Positions 43,158 to 52,161 of a DNA stretch of 64,000 nt are shown piece after piece (the first letter of the stretch is position 1; every line of letters starts with the position of its first letter). The stretch comes from Verrucomicrobiaceae bacterium (GTDB lineage: Bacteria > Verrucomicrobiota > Verrucomicrobiia > Verrucomicrobiales > Verrucomicrobiaceae). Position numbers and translations under genes: made by a program. The notes under the pieces are model-generated. The model had not been told where the DNA came from. It searched no databases and saw only the letters and a list, made by a program, of their open reading frames with translations. The stretch spans positions 682,001 to 746,000 of the forward strand of contig JAIBCL010000001.1 of assembly GCA_019694165.1 (NCBI GenBank), written 5' to 3'.

Positions 43158-44564
43158 CTACTTCGCGCTTTTGCTGGTCTTCTTCTCGTCGCCCGGCTTC
43201 AAGATCGGAGCCACAGCTTCGCTCGAATACTTGTCGAGGCGTTGCAGCAGTTCCTTCACCTTCTCGGGTTGAGTCTCGGCAAGGTTGTTCTTCTCCGAGG
43301 GATCAGTGACGATGTTGAACAACTCGATCACATCCGGCGCATTGCGTGCTTCACGGCGTTTGCGCTGTTTGTCTTCGCGCGTGGTGGCTGCGGCGCCTTC
43401 GCCTTCATCGTCCTCACCTGCCTTGCCCTTGCGCACGAGCTTCCAGTCGCCCGCTCGCACAGCACCGCTGCGTCCGACGGTGTTGAGCAAAAGGTCTTCG
43501 TGCGGTGATGGCTTGTATTCGGTGATCACAGGCCAGATGTCGCGGCCATCAAGCGGATGCGCGTGAGCGGAGGCCGCGCCCGCGAGCTTCATCAGCGTGG
43601 GGAACCAATCCACCATGTGCATCGGCTCCTTCACCACGGAGTCGGGCTTGATGTGACCGTCCCACGCGGCGAACGACACGACACGCACGCCGCCTTCATA
43701 GAGACTGCCTTTGCCGGCGCGCAGCGGGGCATTGCTTGCCGCAGGGGTCTTGGTGGTGAGACCGCCATTGTCGCTGGCGAAGATGAAGAGTGTGTTGCCG
43801 CGCATGCCGGCCCTTTCGATCACTGCGACAACACGGCCGATGCCTTCATCCATCTCGGTGATCATGCCGGCATAGACGCTGCGGTCGGGTCCGAGATGGG
43901 CGTAGGGCTTCGAATATTCCGACGGACATTCGAGCGGGTTGTGCGGCGAATGATAGGCGAGGTAGAGAAAGAGCGGCTTGTTCGTATCGCGCTTCTCGAT
44001 CAGTCGCACCGCCTCGCGCGTGATCAGTTGAGTGAGCGTTCCGCTGTCCGGCACGGGCTGCTCATCGCGCATCATGCCGTCCGCCTCCGTGATGAAATGA
44101 TGAACGTGACCACGCTGATCGAGACGGATGCCATACGAATGATCGAAACCGCGATGCGTGGGCCAGTAGGATTTGTCGAAATCGCCGAGATGCCATTTGC
44201 CGCAGTGCAGCGTGGCATAGCCTGCCTCGCGCAATGCTTCCGGCAACAGCTTCTCATCGAGCGACAGGCCGACCTGCGAGTTGGGCCGCAGCACGTTGTA
44301 TTGCCTGCCATAGCGGATCGGGTAGCGACCCGTCATGAGCGCACTGCGCGTCGGCGTGCAAACCGGCATCGCATAGAACGACTCCAACTTCGCGCCAGCC
44401 GCCGCGAGTTTGTCGATGTTCGGCGTCTTGATCTCGCTCCCGTGAAAGCCCACGTCGGCGTAACCGAGATCATCAGCGAGGATGAAGATGATGTTCGGCG
44501 GAGCCGAGAATGTCGAATGCGGAAAGACGAATGACGAAAAGACAAGGGCGACGAGAGTGCGCAT
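43158..44564 (-). CDS. Secreted sulfatase
   Basis: A 468-residue type I sulfatase; the start at 44564 gives MRTLVALVFSSFVFPHSTF as signal peptide, and upstream in-frame codons belong to a decayed cytochrome gene. The first strand is NIIFILADDLGYADVG, the nucleophile motif CTPTR at 69-73 followed by SALMTG, then GKWHLGDF and FASDNGG. A Lys/Arg/Glu-rich insertion (GEDDEGEGAAATTREDKQR) interrupts the C-terminal part. It forms a tandem with the sulfatase at 41534-43090 and is probably expressed with it. Confidence 0.93.
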   Translation of the reverse strand: MRTLVALVFSSFVFPHSTFSAPPNIIFILADDLGYADVGFHGSEIKTPNIDKLAAAGAKLESFYAMPVCTPTRSALMTGRYPIRYGRQYNVLRPNSQVGLSLDEKLLPEALREAGYATLHCGKWHLGDFDKSYWPTHRGFDHSYGIRLDQRGHVHHFITEADGMMRDEQPVPDSGTLTQLITREAVRLIEKRDTNKPLFLYLAYHSPHNPLECPSEYSKPYAHLGPDRSVYAGMITEMDEGIGRVVAVIERAGMRGNTLFIFASDNGGLTTKTPAASNAPLRAGKGSLYEGGVRVVSFAAWDGHIKPDSVVKEPMHMVDWFPTLMKLAGAASAHAHPLDGRDIWPVITEYKPSPHEDLLLNTVGRSGAVRAGDWKLVRKGKAGEDDEGEGAAATTREDKQRKRREARNAPDVIELFNIVTDPSEKNNLAETQPEKVKELLQRLDKYSSEAVAPILKPGDEKKTSKSAK

Positions 44565-44581
44565 GAAGGAAGTTGGAGAAC

Positions 44582-45238
44582 TTACCTCAACGACTGCAAA
44601 TAGGCCAGCAGGTCGGCCAGTTCGGATCCGGCGAGGGGCTTTCGAGGCCGGGGGCACAAGCGATACAGCAACAAGGGAAAGGCTTTGCATGTTGGCGGCG
44701 GGGACGAGCCGCGACTGACCGGTGGCGTCGATGAGACTGAAGTGATCGCGATGGTCACCTTCGAGAGTGCCTTGGGCATGCGCACTCTCTTGAGCGTGGG
44801 GGGGCAGGTCTCGTATGCGCGGGCAAAGGCGGCGCTGGGATACAGAACGGCCTCCAGGAAGTCGCGTCGCGTGCGCACGAAACCGAGCGTGCTGCGGTCC
44901 GGGCCGATGTGGCCAGCCTAGCATTTCGCGCGATGGCAGGCGATGCATGAGGCCTTCGCAAAGGCCGCAGCACCACGCGCAGGGTCGCCTTTGTCATGCA
45001 AACGGGCATCAAGAGCCTGGGTGGTGGCCTTTTGCTGCGTGTGCGCGTTTTGCAGCTCCTGCAAAATCGGTGCCGCTGCCTGCTGCGAGGCATCGCTGAA
45101 ATTGGCGAACAGAGGTGTAAGAGCTTTGAGCGTGAGCCCGGCACGCGCGGGACTGACGCCTAGCGCGTTGAGCGACGGCGCCGGGCTGACGCCTTCGAAG
45201 TTCACGGCAGAGTTTCCTTCGCCGGCACGGTGTTGCAA
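44582..45238 (-). pseudogene. Decayed PVC-type haem-binding (cytochrome c) protein gene, C-terminal part
   Basis: Homology to the C-terminal haem domain of PVC propeller cytochromes is spread over three reading frames. The first frame (to 44918) has ALTPLFANFSDASQQAAAPIL and ends ASCIACHRAKC then a stop. A second frame continues with RRDFLEAVLYPSAAFARAYE, a third carries LIDATGQSRLVPAANMQ with VSLVPP, and the second frame returns with GSELADLLAYLQSLR at the natural C-terminus. Several frameshifts and the missing upstream propeller and HEAT part show a dead remnant. It lies just upstream of the sulfatase at 43158-44564. Confidence 0.82.
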
Positions 45239-45378
45239 GTCTGCGCCTCCGCCTTCTCCCGGGCACCCTTCCCTTCTCCGACGTCTTTTTCGGTGATTTG
45301 TTTTGGATGAACCCCTGCCGGTGTGAGCCGGGACATGATTGCCCCCGGGTCAGCGCAACAGCTCCACTGACCTCCTCC

Positions 45379-46542
45379 TCAGGCGACGGAAGGGACCGGC
45401 TCAGTTTCCTTGCTGCTTCCGCGGATGCCTATGCCGATGAGACTGGTGCCAAACGTCTTTTGAAAGGCGACGGGATCAAGGAGTTCGTAGTCAAGGCCGT
45501 TGCTCAGAAACCATGAAATCACCTCGTGGAACGTGTGCCGCCAAGCGAACTTCGGCAGCCAACGGTCGCTCATCGAGTGCATGGAGTTCTTGAATTCCCA
45601 CTTGTCCTTGTTCATGCCATACTTGGTGTGGTGCCGGTAGTGCCAGACGGACATCGGGTAAAGCCACACATGCTGCAGCCACTTCGGCAACTCCGCCAGG
45701 ATCGGACGGACGGCAAACTCGGTGTAGTGGCCGATGGTGCGCTTGATGCCTCCCCGCATGGCATCCTCAAGCGCATAGACCCAGATGTAAATGCGCCCGC
45801 TCACCTTCTTCATTTTCGGCAGAATGCTGAGAAACGCCTTCTTTGTGTCGAAAGTGTGGTGCAGCACGCCGTGGCTGTAAACCAGGTTGAACGTATCGTT
45901 GGCGAATGGCGGAGCAAATGCGGATGCGAGAGCCACGGTCACGAGCGGATTGTTCATGAGATGCTTCACACCGTTCAGCATTGAGAAATTGATGTCGATG
46001 CCAAAGGTCGGTCGCTTGATGACATTGAAAAGAAACTGCGACTCCATGCCGAACCCGCAGCCCACGTTCAACGCCACGTAGTCCACGGGGATCGTCGCAT
46101 CCTTGTCGATGATCTCCAGCTCGATAAATTTCTCGCGCTCCTCGTGCGTGTAGGTAAAGGTCAGCTCGTGGTTCTGCACCATGTTCCACTGCGTGGTGAA
46201 GCTCTTTTGCACGAAAAGCTCGCCCTTGCGCGCGCGGGATGATGGAGGGCGCTTGTACTTTTTTGCAGCCGCCTTGAACAGTTCCGCCTTGTAGTAAAAT
46301 TCGTTCTTAAAGTCAAAGAGCACCGGAACGAACTCATAAACGGGGTAGAAATAGTTCGACCCGGGGGCGTGAAGCACCGCCGTGCGAACCCGCTGCTCCA
46401 GTTTCTCCACCGGCAGCCCAAGCCTTTTTGCCAGTTCCCGCGTCTCGTCGGTGAGCGGAACCGTTTCGATCACGGCATCCTCGAGAATGAGTTTTTCGCC
46501 GGAAATCGGGCAACGGAAAAATTCGAGGCTCCAAAGTGTCAT
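45379..46542 (-). CDS. SAM-dependent methyltransferase
   Basis: A 387-residue cytoplasmic class I methyltransferase. The N-terminal 80 residues resemble a Trm112-like or YcaR-type leader (FRCPISGEKLIL, then VYEFVPVLFDF). SAM motif I is VALNVGCGFGMES (156-168), followed by the acidic end of strand 2 in FGIDINFSM and motif IV-type FNLVYSHGVLHHTFD. The C-terminal 130 residues are aromatic and basic (WLQHVWLYPMSVWHYRHH). With the glycosyltransferase 178 bp upstream on the same strand it may modify a glycan or lipid (inference). It marks the change from catabolic genes to a different block. Confidence 0.85.
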   Translation of the reverse strand: MTLWSLEFFRCPISGEKLILEDAVIETVPLTDETRELAKRLGLPVEKLEQRVRTAVLHAPGSNYFYPVYEFVPVLFDFKNEFYYKAELFKAAAKKYKRPPSSRARKGELFVQKSFTTQWNMVQNHELTFTYTHEEREKFIELEIIDKDATIPVDYVALNVGCGFGMESQFLFNVIKRPTFGIDINFSMLNGVKHLMNNPLVTVALASAFAPPFANDTFNLVYSHGVLHHTFDTKKAFLSILPKMKKVSGRIYIWVYALEDAMRGGIKRTIGHYTEFAVRPILAELPKWLQHVWLYPMSVWHYRHHTKYGMNKDKWEFKNSMHSMSDRWLPKFAWRHTFHEVISWFLSNGLDYELLDPVAFQKTFGTSLIGIGIRGSSKETEPVPSVA

Positions 46543-46720
46543 GCGGTCGAGGTTGTTGTCCTGAGTGTTGAGGCGGGCAGGCGAAGGTCAGCAGCTTCAG
46601 CATCCACGCGTCACGAGACATAAGCAGGCCGGGCGTCGTGTAAAGCCGGCAGCCGGTTCCCGGTGCACTCCATGGTGCCTTTGGTCAACAAGGGCCGGCA
46701 ACCGCGATGCGGCAGCCCCT

Positions 46721-48004
46721 TCAACCCTTCCCGCGATCACGGCGCGGGCGCGGCCAAGCAAGTACTTCCCGCAGGCGCGCCGCCACACCGCGCTTCGGCT
46801 TGCCATGTCGTCGGCAAAGTTCTTCGATTTTGTCCTGCGCTTTTTGCAGCCGTGCGCGAACCTTTGCCAGTTTCGCTTCGCTGTTGAAAAAGGCATCGAG
46901 GATGCGGTCCACCTTCACGGCGTCCAGTTGGTCCGGGCACTCCGGTTCCCTCAGGTCGTGCCAGAACTCCTGGGTCTTGCGTCCCAGTTTCCATGCATGG
47001 GTGCACTCCGCGAGGAATCTGGCCGCGAAACGCGCAATGCGCTCCGCATCCGCCCTGGCACCGCCGCCATCCGCCACAGTGCGAGCGTACAGGTCCTCGA
47101 GCTGGTCGATCGTACGCTCTAGGCCGCACGTTTCCCGAACGACCTCGGCCACGCGAGCCACCTCGGCGGCATCAACCTCCGAAAGTCGCGCCATCACCCG
47201 GGCGGGGTCTATGCTGTCTGTCATGCACGGGTTTCCAAAACTCAGCCGCCGCATGGCTTCAAGGTTTTGCGTGGTCACGAGCGGACCAAGGCCGGCCGTA
47301 TCACACACCACCACCGCGCAACCGGTGGCGAGCGCCTCCAGCGCGGCTTTGCCTTTGGCGAAGACGACATCATAAGATTCCAGAATCTCATGCGGAGTTG
47401 GATGAACATTTCCCGCCGCCGAGCCGATGACCACCAACTCCGCGCCAGCATGCTCACAGGCCGCACGCACCGCTGGCACGTAGTTTTGCTCACTTGCGTA
47501 GTTGCTCAGTATCAACACGCGCTTCACGGTAGTGACGGGCGTTTCGCGCAGCTTGAATCGGACGAGATCGACTCCGTTGAGCACCATTTCCACCCTGTCC
47601 GGCTGCACCCCCGGCGTTTTCAGCAACCGATCGCGGCAGGCTTCGTCCACCGCGACCCAACGCACGACGTTTGGCGCAAGACACGGCACCTCCGGCCAGT
47701 TCTCAGGTCCGCGGCAGAATGAGATCACGGGCGCGTCAAAAAACCTCAGCGCCGCAATGGTAGTCTCCCACGAGTGATGCCCGTGGATAACATCAGGCAT
47801 CCACGGCAGGGTTTCGAGATTTTCGACAACTCCCACCCCCTGTTCCCGCAGCCGGGACGCGATCTCCCCCAAGTGAGCCGAGAACGCAGCCACCAAGTGT
47901 CCGCGCCGTGCGAGGGACGATGCGTAGTCGAACACCGACAACTCCGTGCCCGCAGGCTTTGCCAGCGTGTTGTTGGTGATCAAGATACGAAGAGATCCCG
48001 GCAT
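46721..48004 (-). CDS. GT4-family glycosyltransferase
   Basis: A 427-residue glycosyltransferase with GT-B layout. Start at 48004 gives MPGSLRILITNNTLAKPAGTE; the open frame upstream has no coding character. N-terminal domain: AGTELSVFDYASSLARRGHLV and PDVIHGHHSWETT. C-terminal donor domain: RVLILSNYASE and the KGKAALEALATGCAVVVCDTAGLGPLV region, the equivalent of the E-x7-E segment. A helical C-terminal tail (about 330-427) with coiled-coil character (KLAKVRARLQKAQDKIEELCRR) ends basic. It is read divergently from the HAD phosphatase at 48247 across 242 bp in which nothing is recognised. Confidence 0.83.
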   Translation of the reverse strand: MPGSLRILITNNTLAKPAGTELSVFDYASSLARRGHLVAAFSAHLGEIASRLREQGVGVVENLETLPWMPDVIHGHHSWETTIAALRFFDAPVISFCRGPENWPEVPCLAPNVVRWVAVDEACRDRLLKTPGVQPDRVEMVLNGVDLVRFKLRETPVTTVKRVLILSNYASEQNYVPAVRAACEHAGAELVVIGSAAGNVHPTPHEILESYDVVFAKGKAALEALATGCAVVVCDTAGLGPLVTTQNLEAMRRLSFGNPCMTDSIDPARVMARLSEVDAAEVARVAEVVRETCGLERTIDQLEDLYARTVADGGGARADAERIARFAARFLAECTHAWKLGRKTQEFWHDLREPECPDQLDAVKVDRILDAFFNSEAKLAKVRARLQKAQDKIEELCRRHGKPKRGVAARLREVLAWPRPRRDRGKG

Positions 48005-48246
48005 CGCGCCCAGTATCGCCACCGGACTGGCACTGGCGCAAGCGGCGATTCCACAACATCGCGGCGATGCCGGCGACGGGATCAGTGCGGACGGAACGCC
48101 AAGCACGATTCCTTTGGCCGCAAGCGGGCTTGCCTTCGCATTCAAAAGAGTCAAGAGACAAGCGCCCGAATTGTGTCGCCCGCGTGCAGCGGCCCAATAC
48201 CGGCAGTCGCCACTACCACAACCAAAGTCCGGACACATCACCCGCC

Positions 48247-48837
48247 ATGCTCACCCTGCCTGACCATCCTTTCCGCGCCTACATTTTCGATTGTGACGGC
48301 ACGCTCGTCGATTCGATGCCGCTGCACTACCTCGCCTGGGTGGAATCCCTGGCGCTGCATAATGCACCGTTCGATTTTGATGAAGATGTGTTCTACGCCT
48401 ATGCCGGAGTGCGCGAGCAGGACGTGGTGAGGATTTTCAACGAACGCCACGGCACATGGATCGACCCTGACAGCGTAGCAAATCGGAAATCAGAGATATT
48501 TCACCGGACCATTCCGCAGGTAAGCCGGGTCGAGCCGGTGGCCGCACTCGCCCGGGAGGCTCACGGCAAGCTGCCGATGGCCGTAGCATCGGGAAGTGAG
48601 GAGCACACCGTGCGCGCATGCCTCGGTGCCACGGGACTGCTGCACCTCTTCGACACGATTGTCACCCCGAAGGACGTGAGGCGCGGCAAACCCGCGCCTG
48701 ACATGTTCCTGCTCGCCGCCGAGCGCCTCGGCGTGAATCCATCTGAGTGCCTCGTCTTTGAAGATGGGAAATCCGGGATCGAAGCCGCAGCAGCGGCGGG
48801 CATGCAGGCCGTATTCGTGCCTCGTGCATTGAGGTAA
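48247..48837 (+). CDS. HAD-superfamily phosphatase, beta-phosphoglucomutase-like
   Basis: A 196-residue HAD hydrolase: motif I YIFDCDGTLVDS (nucleophile D15, D17), motif II in MAVASGS, Lys of motif III in GKPAPDMFLLAAERLG, motif IV FEDGKSGIEAA. The helical cap (residues 20-85) is that of the phosphoglucomutase-like subfamily. ATG at 48247 lies immediately before the motif I strand and is preceded by non-coding sequence. The substrate is probably a small sugar phosphate. Confidence 0.92.
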   Translation: MLTLPDHPFRAYIFDCDGTLVDSMPLHYLAWVESLALHNAPFDFDEDVFYAYAGVREQDVVRIFNERHGTWIDPDSVANRKSEIFHRTIPQVSRVEPVAALAREAHGKLPMAVASGSEEHTVRACLGATGLLHLFDTIVTPKDVRRGKPAPDMFLLAAERLGVNPSECLVFEDGKSGIEAAAAAGMQAVFVPRALR

Positions 48838-49754
48838 AACCAAGTCCTTCGCGACCCCAGTTTGCCATCCAAGATACCTTTGTGGATTTCACCTAAATCC
48901 GTCCCTGTCACCAAGCGTCACAGGCCGTTCGCGGACAAGTTCGGCATTCTTCGGCGGAGCGGACTCGTCAACGAAGTGTTCGGACAAGCGGGGTTTTGCA
49001 AAACACTCATTCGTGCAAACCTCGTGAGGGAATTCGCGGCGTTTTGCCAAATCTGCACCCTTTTTCATCAGCCTCAGCCATAGAGAGGGAAACATGCCGC
49101 TCGGCTGCCAAGGTTGCACGAAAAAGCACGACCCGGCGTCTTCGCCACTCGAAGCACGAACCGACCCAGCGCCATCGGCCTCAGTCTGGCAAGTCTTATC
49201 CCAATCGAATTCTTCCACGGCTGATCCTCCCCGTCGCAAGAGTAGATGCGGTCGATGGCGCTTCCGTGAACGAACATCAAATCTCATGTTTTCTGGCGCG
49301 AGATCCCTCCTCAAAATTCGAGCGGACCGGGCTACCTCGCCTCCACCGATTCGTACACTTGAAGACACTTGTATCCAGCCGGACGGAATTCCCCACCTCG
49401 ATTTCGACGCGCCGGCCATCGTGAATCGGTTGCTTCAACTCCTAACGGCACTGATTTTTGACGTTGAACCTCGGGCGTGTTTTCGGCATCAGGTTGCCGG
49501 GGCGGAATCTGAAGTGGCGGAGGAGAAGCAGGCGTTTTGGACTGGCAATACTGGAAGCCGCGCACGCAGCGGCCACTTGGTCGTCGAAGTGCATGAGCGA
49601 CTGATCGGCTCAAAGCACGGAGATTTGGTGCTCATTTTCCACGGGTGAAGAATCACCACTTGATATTTGAGCATTTTTGAATATTATTTTGTCAAAATCG
49701 AGAGCGGAATTAACCTCCGACCGACATATATATTATGGGAAATATAGATTTAAT
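48838..49754. other. Stretch without a convincing gene, possibly decayed coding sequence
   Basis: About 0.9 kb between the HAD phosphatase and the MarR promoter. Open frames occur on both strands, but none has a recognisable domain or a clear start, and they are Arg/Ser/Pro-rich like antisense shadows. Minus-strand fragments with protein-like composition sit in different frames near 48.89-49.08 kb and 49.09-49.28 kb, which would fit a frameshifted gene. The last 80 bp (from about 49,675) are markedly AT-rich. Confidence 0.5.
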
Positions 49755-49782
49755 TTGAAATTGGCTGTGGAAACGTTAAGAT
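49755..49782 (+). promoter_or_regulatory. Candidate sigma-70 promoter of the MarR gene
   Basis: TTGAAA at 49755-49760 and TAAGAT at 49777-49782 with a 16-bp spacer, 48 bp before the MarR start, in the only conspicuously AT-rich stretch of the window. Resemblance to consensus only. Confidence 0.5.
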
Positions 49783-49830
49783 AACCCGTAAACTACGATT
49801 TTTTGCCTCACTCCTTATTCATCTGCCCTT

Positions 49831-50286
49831 ATGTCTCTCAGCAACGGAATCAAACCCCAAGCAAAGGACCACGCCAAGCTGGCGGATTTTATCCTGTTTA
49901 GTCAGCGTGAATTCCTGCTCAACCTATCGAAAGAGTTGAACCGGGATAACATCTCGTTCGCGCAATTTTTTCTCCTCAGCTACCTCTCGACCTCGAAGGA
50001 GCTCACCATGACCGACATCGCCCGCAAGATGGGGCACTCTACCGCAGCAGCCACGGGCTTGGTGGACCGGTTGGAGAAGCTCGGCTACATGGAGCGCACT
50101 CACGCGATTGATGATCGCCGAAAGGTCATGGTTCGGGTTACGCAGAAGGGTCTCGAATTGGTTGGCCGGCTTCGGGACGAACTCCAAAATCGGATCGCCG
50201 AGGCTATGCACGAAACAGCCGCTCCCGATGCCGTGAGCTTTATGGCCGCGTATCGAAAACTCGACGAAACTGCGGTGCTTCGATAG
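49831..50286 (+). CDS. MarR-family transcriptional regulator
   Basis: A 151-residue winged-helix regulator: helix-turn-helix LTMTDIARKMGHSTAAATGLVDRLEKLGYMERTH (described by its first and last residues 58-91) and the wing DDRRKVMVRVTQKG, the family signature. The N-terminal helices carry FAQFFLLSYL. MarR proteins bind palindromes near their own promoter and respond to small ligands; a candidate promoter lies at 49755-49782. Downstream PgeF-like and IspE genes are on the same strand but 84 bp away, so regulation of them is only possible. Confidence 0.92.
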   Translation: MSLSNGIKPQAKDHAKLADFILFSQREFLLNLSKELNRDNISFAQFFLLSYLSTSKELTMTDIARKMGHSTAAATGLVDRLEKLGYMERTHAIDDRRKVMVRVTQKGLELVGRLRDELQNRIAEAMHETAAPDAVSFMAAYRKLDETAVLR

Positions 50287-50370
50287 AAGATCCCCATCGT
50301 CCGAATCGTCCAAGACCATGAGCACGCGCCGCTGCTGTCGGCTTTTTCTTGGTGCGGGCTGTTTTGCCCC

Positions 50371-51051
50371 GTGGCAACGATACCCATGGAGGCTGCCTCA
50401 TGGATGACATTTTCTGCGCTGAGTGAACTGAAACGATTCAGGCATCGCTTCACCCTGCGCAATCCGTCGATAGATGTAAACGAGCGTCGTGAACTGGTGA
50501 TCGAGAGGCTCTGGGACTGGCACCGCGATCACGTCTTGCAGATGGGTTTCGACAAAGAGGGTTTGAGGACGGCGGAACAGGTGCATGGAAATCAGGTGAC
50601 AGTGCTCCGAGCGGCAAAGGAGTTCGTGAAGGCTCCGGCATGTGACGGCCTTGTCACCAATCTGCGTGGCATCACACTGGGGATCTATGTCGCCGACTGT
50701 TGCGCCGTATTCCTCGCCGATCCACGGACTGGAGCGTTCGGCATCGTGCACTCCGGCAAAAAGGGAACCGAGGGCCGGATCGTCCATCATGCCATCCACG
50801 CGCTCTCAGACAACTACGGGAGCGATCCTCGCGACGTCGTGGTCCAACTCAGTCCGTGCATTCGCCCTCCGGCCTACGAAATCGACTTCGCGGCAAGCAT
50901 CCGACAGCAATCCCTAGAGGCCGGCGTGCTTCCAGGCCATCTTCACGACACCGGCATCTGCACTTCCACCAACTTGACCACATTTTACTCTTATCGGATG
51001 GAAAAGGGGAAAACGGGGCGAATGCTCGCCCTCCTGGGTAGATGGGATTGA
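50371..51051 (+). CDS. pgeF: PgeF/YfiH-type laccase-domain protein (peptidoglycan editing factor)
   Basis: A 226-residue YfiH-family protein. Active-site pattern: AEQVHGNQV with H72, CDGLVTN near C91, VADCCAVFLAD with C110-C111, IVHSGKKG with H127, and the C-terminal FYSYRMEKGKTGRM. Members bind a metal and act as purine-nucleoside phosphorylase-type or peptidoglycan-editing enzymes. The motif usually reads HAGWRG; here HSGKKG, a noticeable divergence. The start at 50371 is the first ATG giving full length; a later Met at residue 12 is possible. IspE begins 31 bp downstream. Confidence 0.88.
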   Translation: MATIPMEAASWMTFSALSELKRFRHRFTLRNPSIDVNERRELVIERLWDWHRDHVLQMGFDKEGLRTAEQVHGNQVTVLRAAKEFVKAPACDGLVTNLRGITLGIYVADCCAVFLADPRTGAFGIVHSGKKGTEGRIVHHAIHALSDNYGSDPRDVVVQLSPCIRPPAYEIDFAASIRQQSLEAGVLPGHLHDTGICTSTNLTTFYSYRMEKGKTGRMLALLGRWD

Positions 51052-51082
51052 ACACAAACATCCGTCAGCGTCCGACGATTGA

Positions 51083-51943
51083 ATGAACCAGATCACCCTT
51101 GCATCCCACGCCAAGATCAATCTGTCGCTCCGGATTCTCGGCAAAAGGCCGGACGGGTTCCACGAATTGACCACCCGCCTATGCAAGATCGCGCTCCGCG
51201 ACCGAGTGTTCTTGAGCCGTGGCACCGCTGATGAGGCTACCGTGCTGACGTGCGATGCTCCCTCAGTGCCGGTGGACGAGTCGAACCTCGCCTTGCGCGC
51301 CCTCCGAGCATTCGAGCAAGCCACCGGGTTTCGCTCCGCATGGCGGATTCATCTGGAGAAGCAAATCCCCGCTGGTGCGGGCCTTGGTGGTGGCAGCAGC
51401 AATGCGGCTGCGGTGCTTCGGGGATTGAATCAACTTTGCGGGCATCATCTCCCGGATTCCCGGTTGATCCAAATTGCGGCGGAGATCGGCTCAGACGTGC
51501 CGTTCTTCCTTCTGGATCAGTCCGCAGCAATCGGCACTGGGCGAGGTGAAATCGTGACTCCGGTCGCCTTCCCTTGGCAACTGCCCCTGGTCCTCATCAA
51601 ACCACCGTTCCCGATCCCGACACCGTGGGCCTATCACAGGTGGGCAGTCTCCCGTGAACTCCCTGGCGTCGTTTACGCCCCCCAGCTTTGTCCTTGGGGG
51701 GAAATGGTGAATGACCTTGAGCGACCGGTATTCGAGAAGCACCTGCTGTTGGCCATGCTCAAGTCCAGACTGCTCGAATCTGGCCTCACAGTGGCTGCTC
51801 TCATGTCCGGTTCGGGTTCCACCATGTTCGCGGTCGCGAGATCGGCAGTCGTTGCCGAAGAAATCGCCGACCAGGCTCGCGACTGGTGCGGCCCGGCGGC
51901 GTTTGTCAAAGTCACCCACACGCTGCCTTTAAATGGAATATAG
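51083..51943 (+). CDS. ispE: 4-diphosphocytidyl-2-C-methyl-D-erythritol kinase
   Basis: A 286-residue GHMP kinase of the MEP isoprenoid pathway, phosphorylating CDP-methylerythritol at position 2. Motif 1 ASHAKINLSLRILGKRPDGFHEL holds the substrate Lys and His; the ATP loop PAGAGLGGGSSNAAA is at 96-110; the catalytic Asp is D138 in GSDVPFFL; motif 3 is LMSGSGSTMFAV. Length is normal. It directly follows PgeF on the same strand and ends at a terminator-like hairpin. Confidence 0.97.
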   Translation: MNQITLASHAKINLSLRILGKRPDGFHELTTRLCKIALRDRVFLSRGTADEATVLTCDAPSVPVDESNLALRALRAFEQATGFRSAWRIHLEKQIPAGAGLGGGSSNAAAVLRGLNQLCGHHLPDSRLIQIAAEIGSDVPFFLLDQSAAIGTGRGEIVTPVAFPWQLPLVLIKPPFPIPTPWAYHRWAVSRELPGVVYAPQLCPWGEMVNDLERPVFEKHLLLAMLKSRLLESGLTVAALMSGSGSTMFAVARSAVVAEEIADQARDWCGPAAFVKVTHTLPLNGI

Positions 51944-51985
51944 CCTGCATCCACATTGATGTGGATTCCTGCTCAGAAAAAAATT

Positions 51986-52018
51986 GGAGCCGGGCGGCTC
52001 CCGATTCCACCCGGCTCC
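51986..52018 (+). terminator. Terminator-like hairpin after ispE
   Basis: Perfect 9-bp inverted repeat GGAGCCGGG (51986-51994) and CCCGGCTCC (52010-52018), 15-base loop, followed by TTTG. The T tract is short, so termination may be weak. Confidence 0.6.
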
Positions 52019-52161
52019 TTTGTTGGCATCAACCTCAAGACAAACCCGCTTGCGCGGTGTTTGAGTGACAACAACCAATCACTCTCAAGACCAGCACATG
52101 GAGGTGTTACCCATCCATCACTGTATGCGTTGTTTGTTTCCCGGGTTACGAAGCCGTTCAA

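Noticed and set aside
45379-48004. Capsule or O-antigen locus
   Set aside because: Only one glycosyltransferase and one methyltransferase; no flippase, polymerase or sugar-nucleotide genes.
49094-49648. 184-codon plus-strand frame in the 48.8-49.8 kb gap
   Set aside because: No domain, Arg/Ser-rich start, no promoter or partner gene; kept only as an unassigned stretch.
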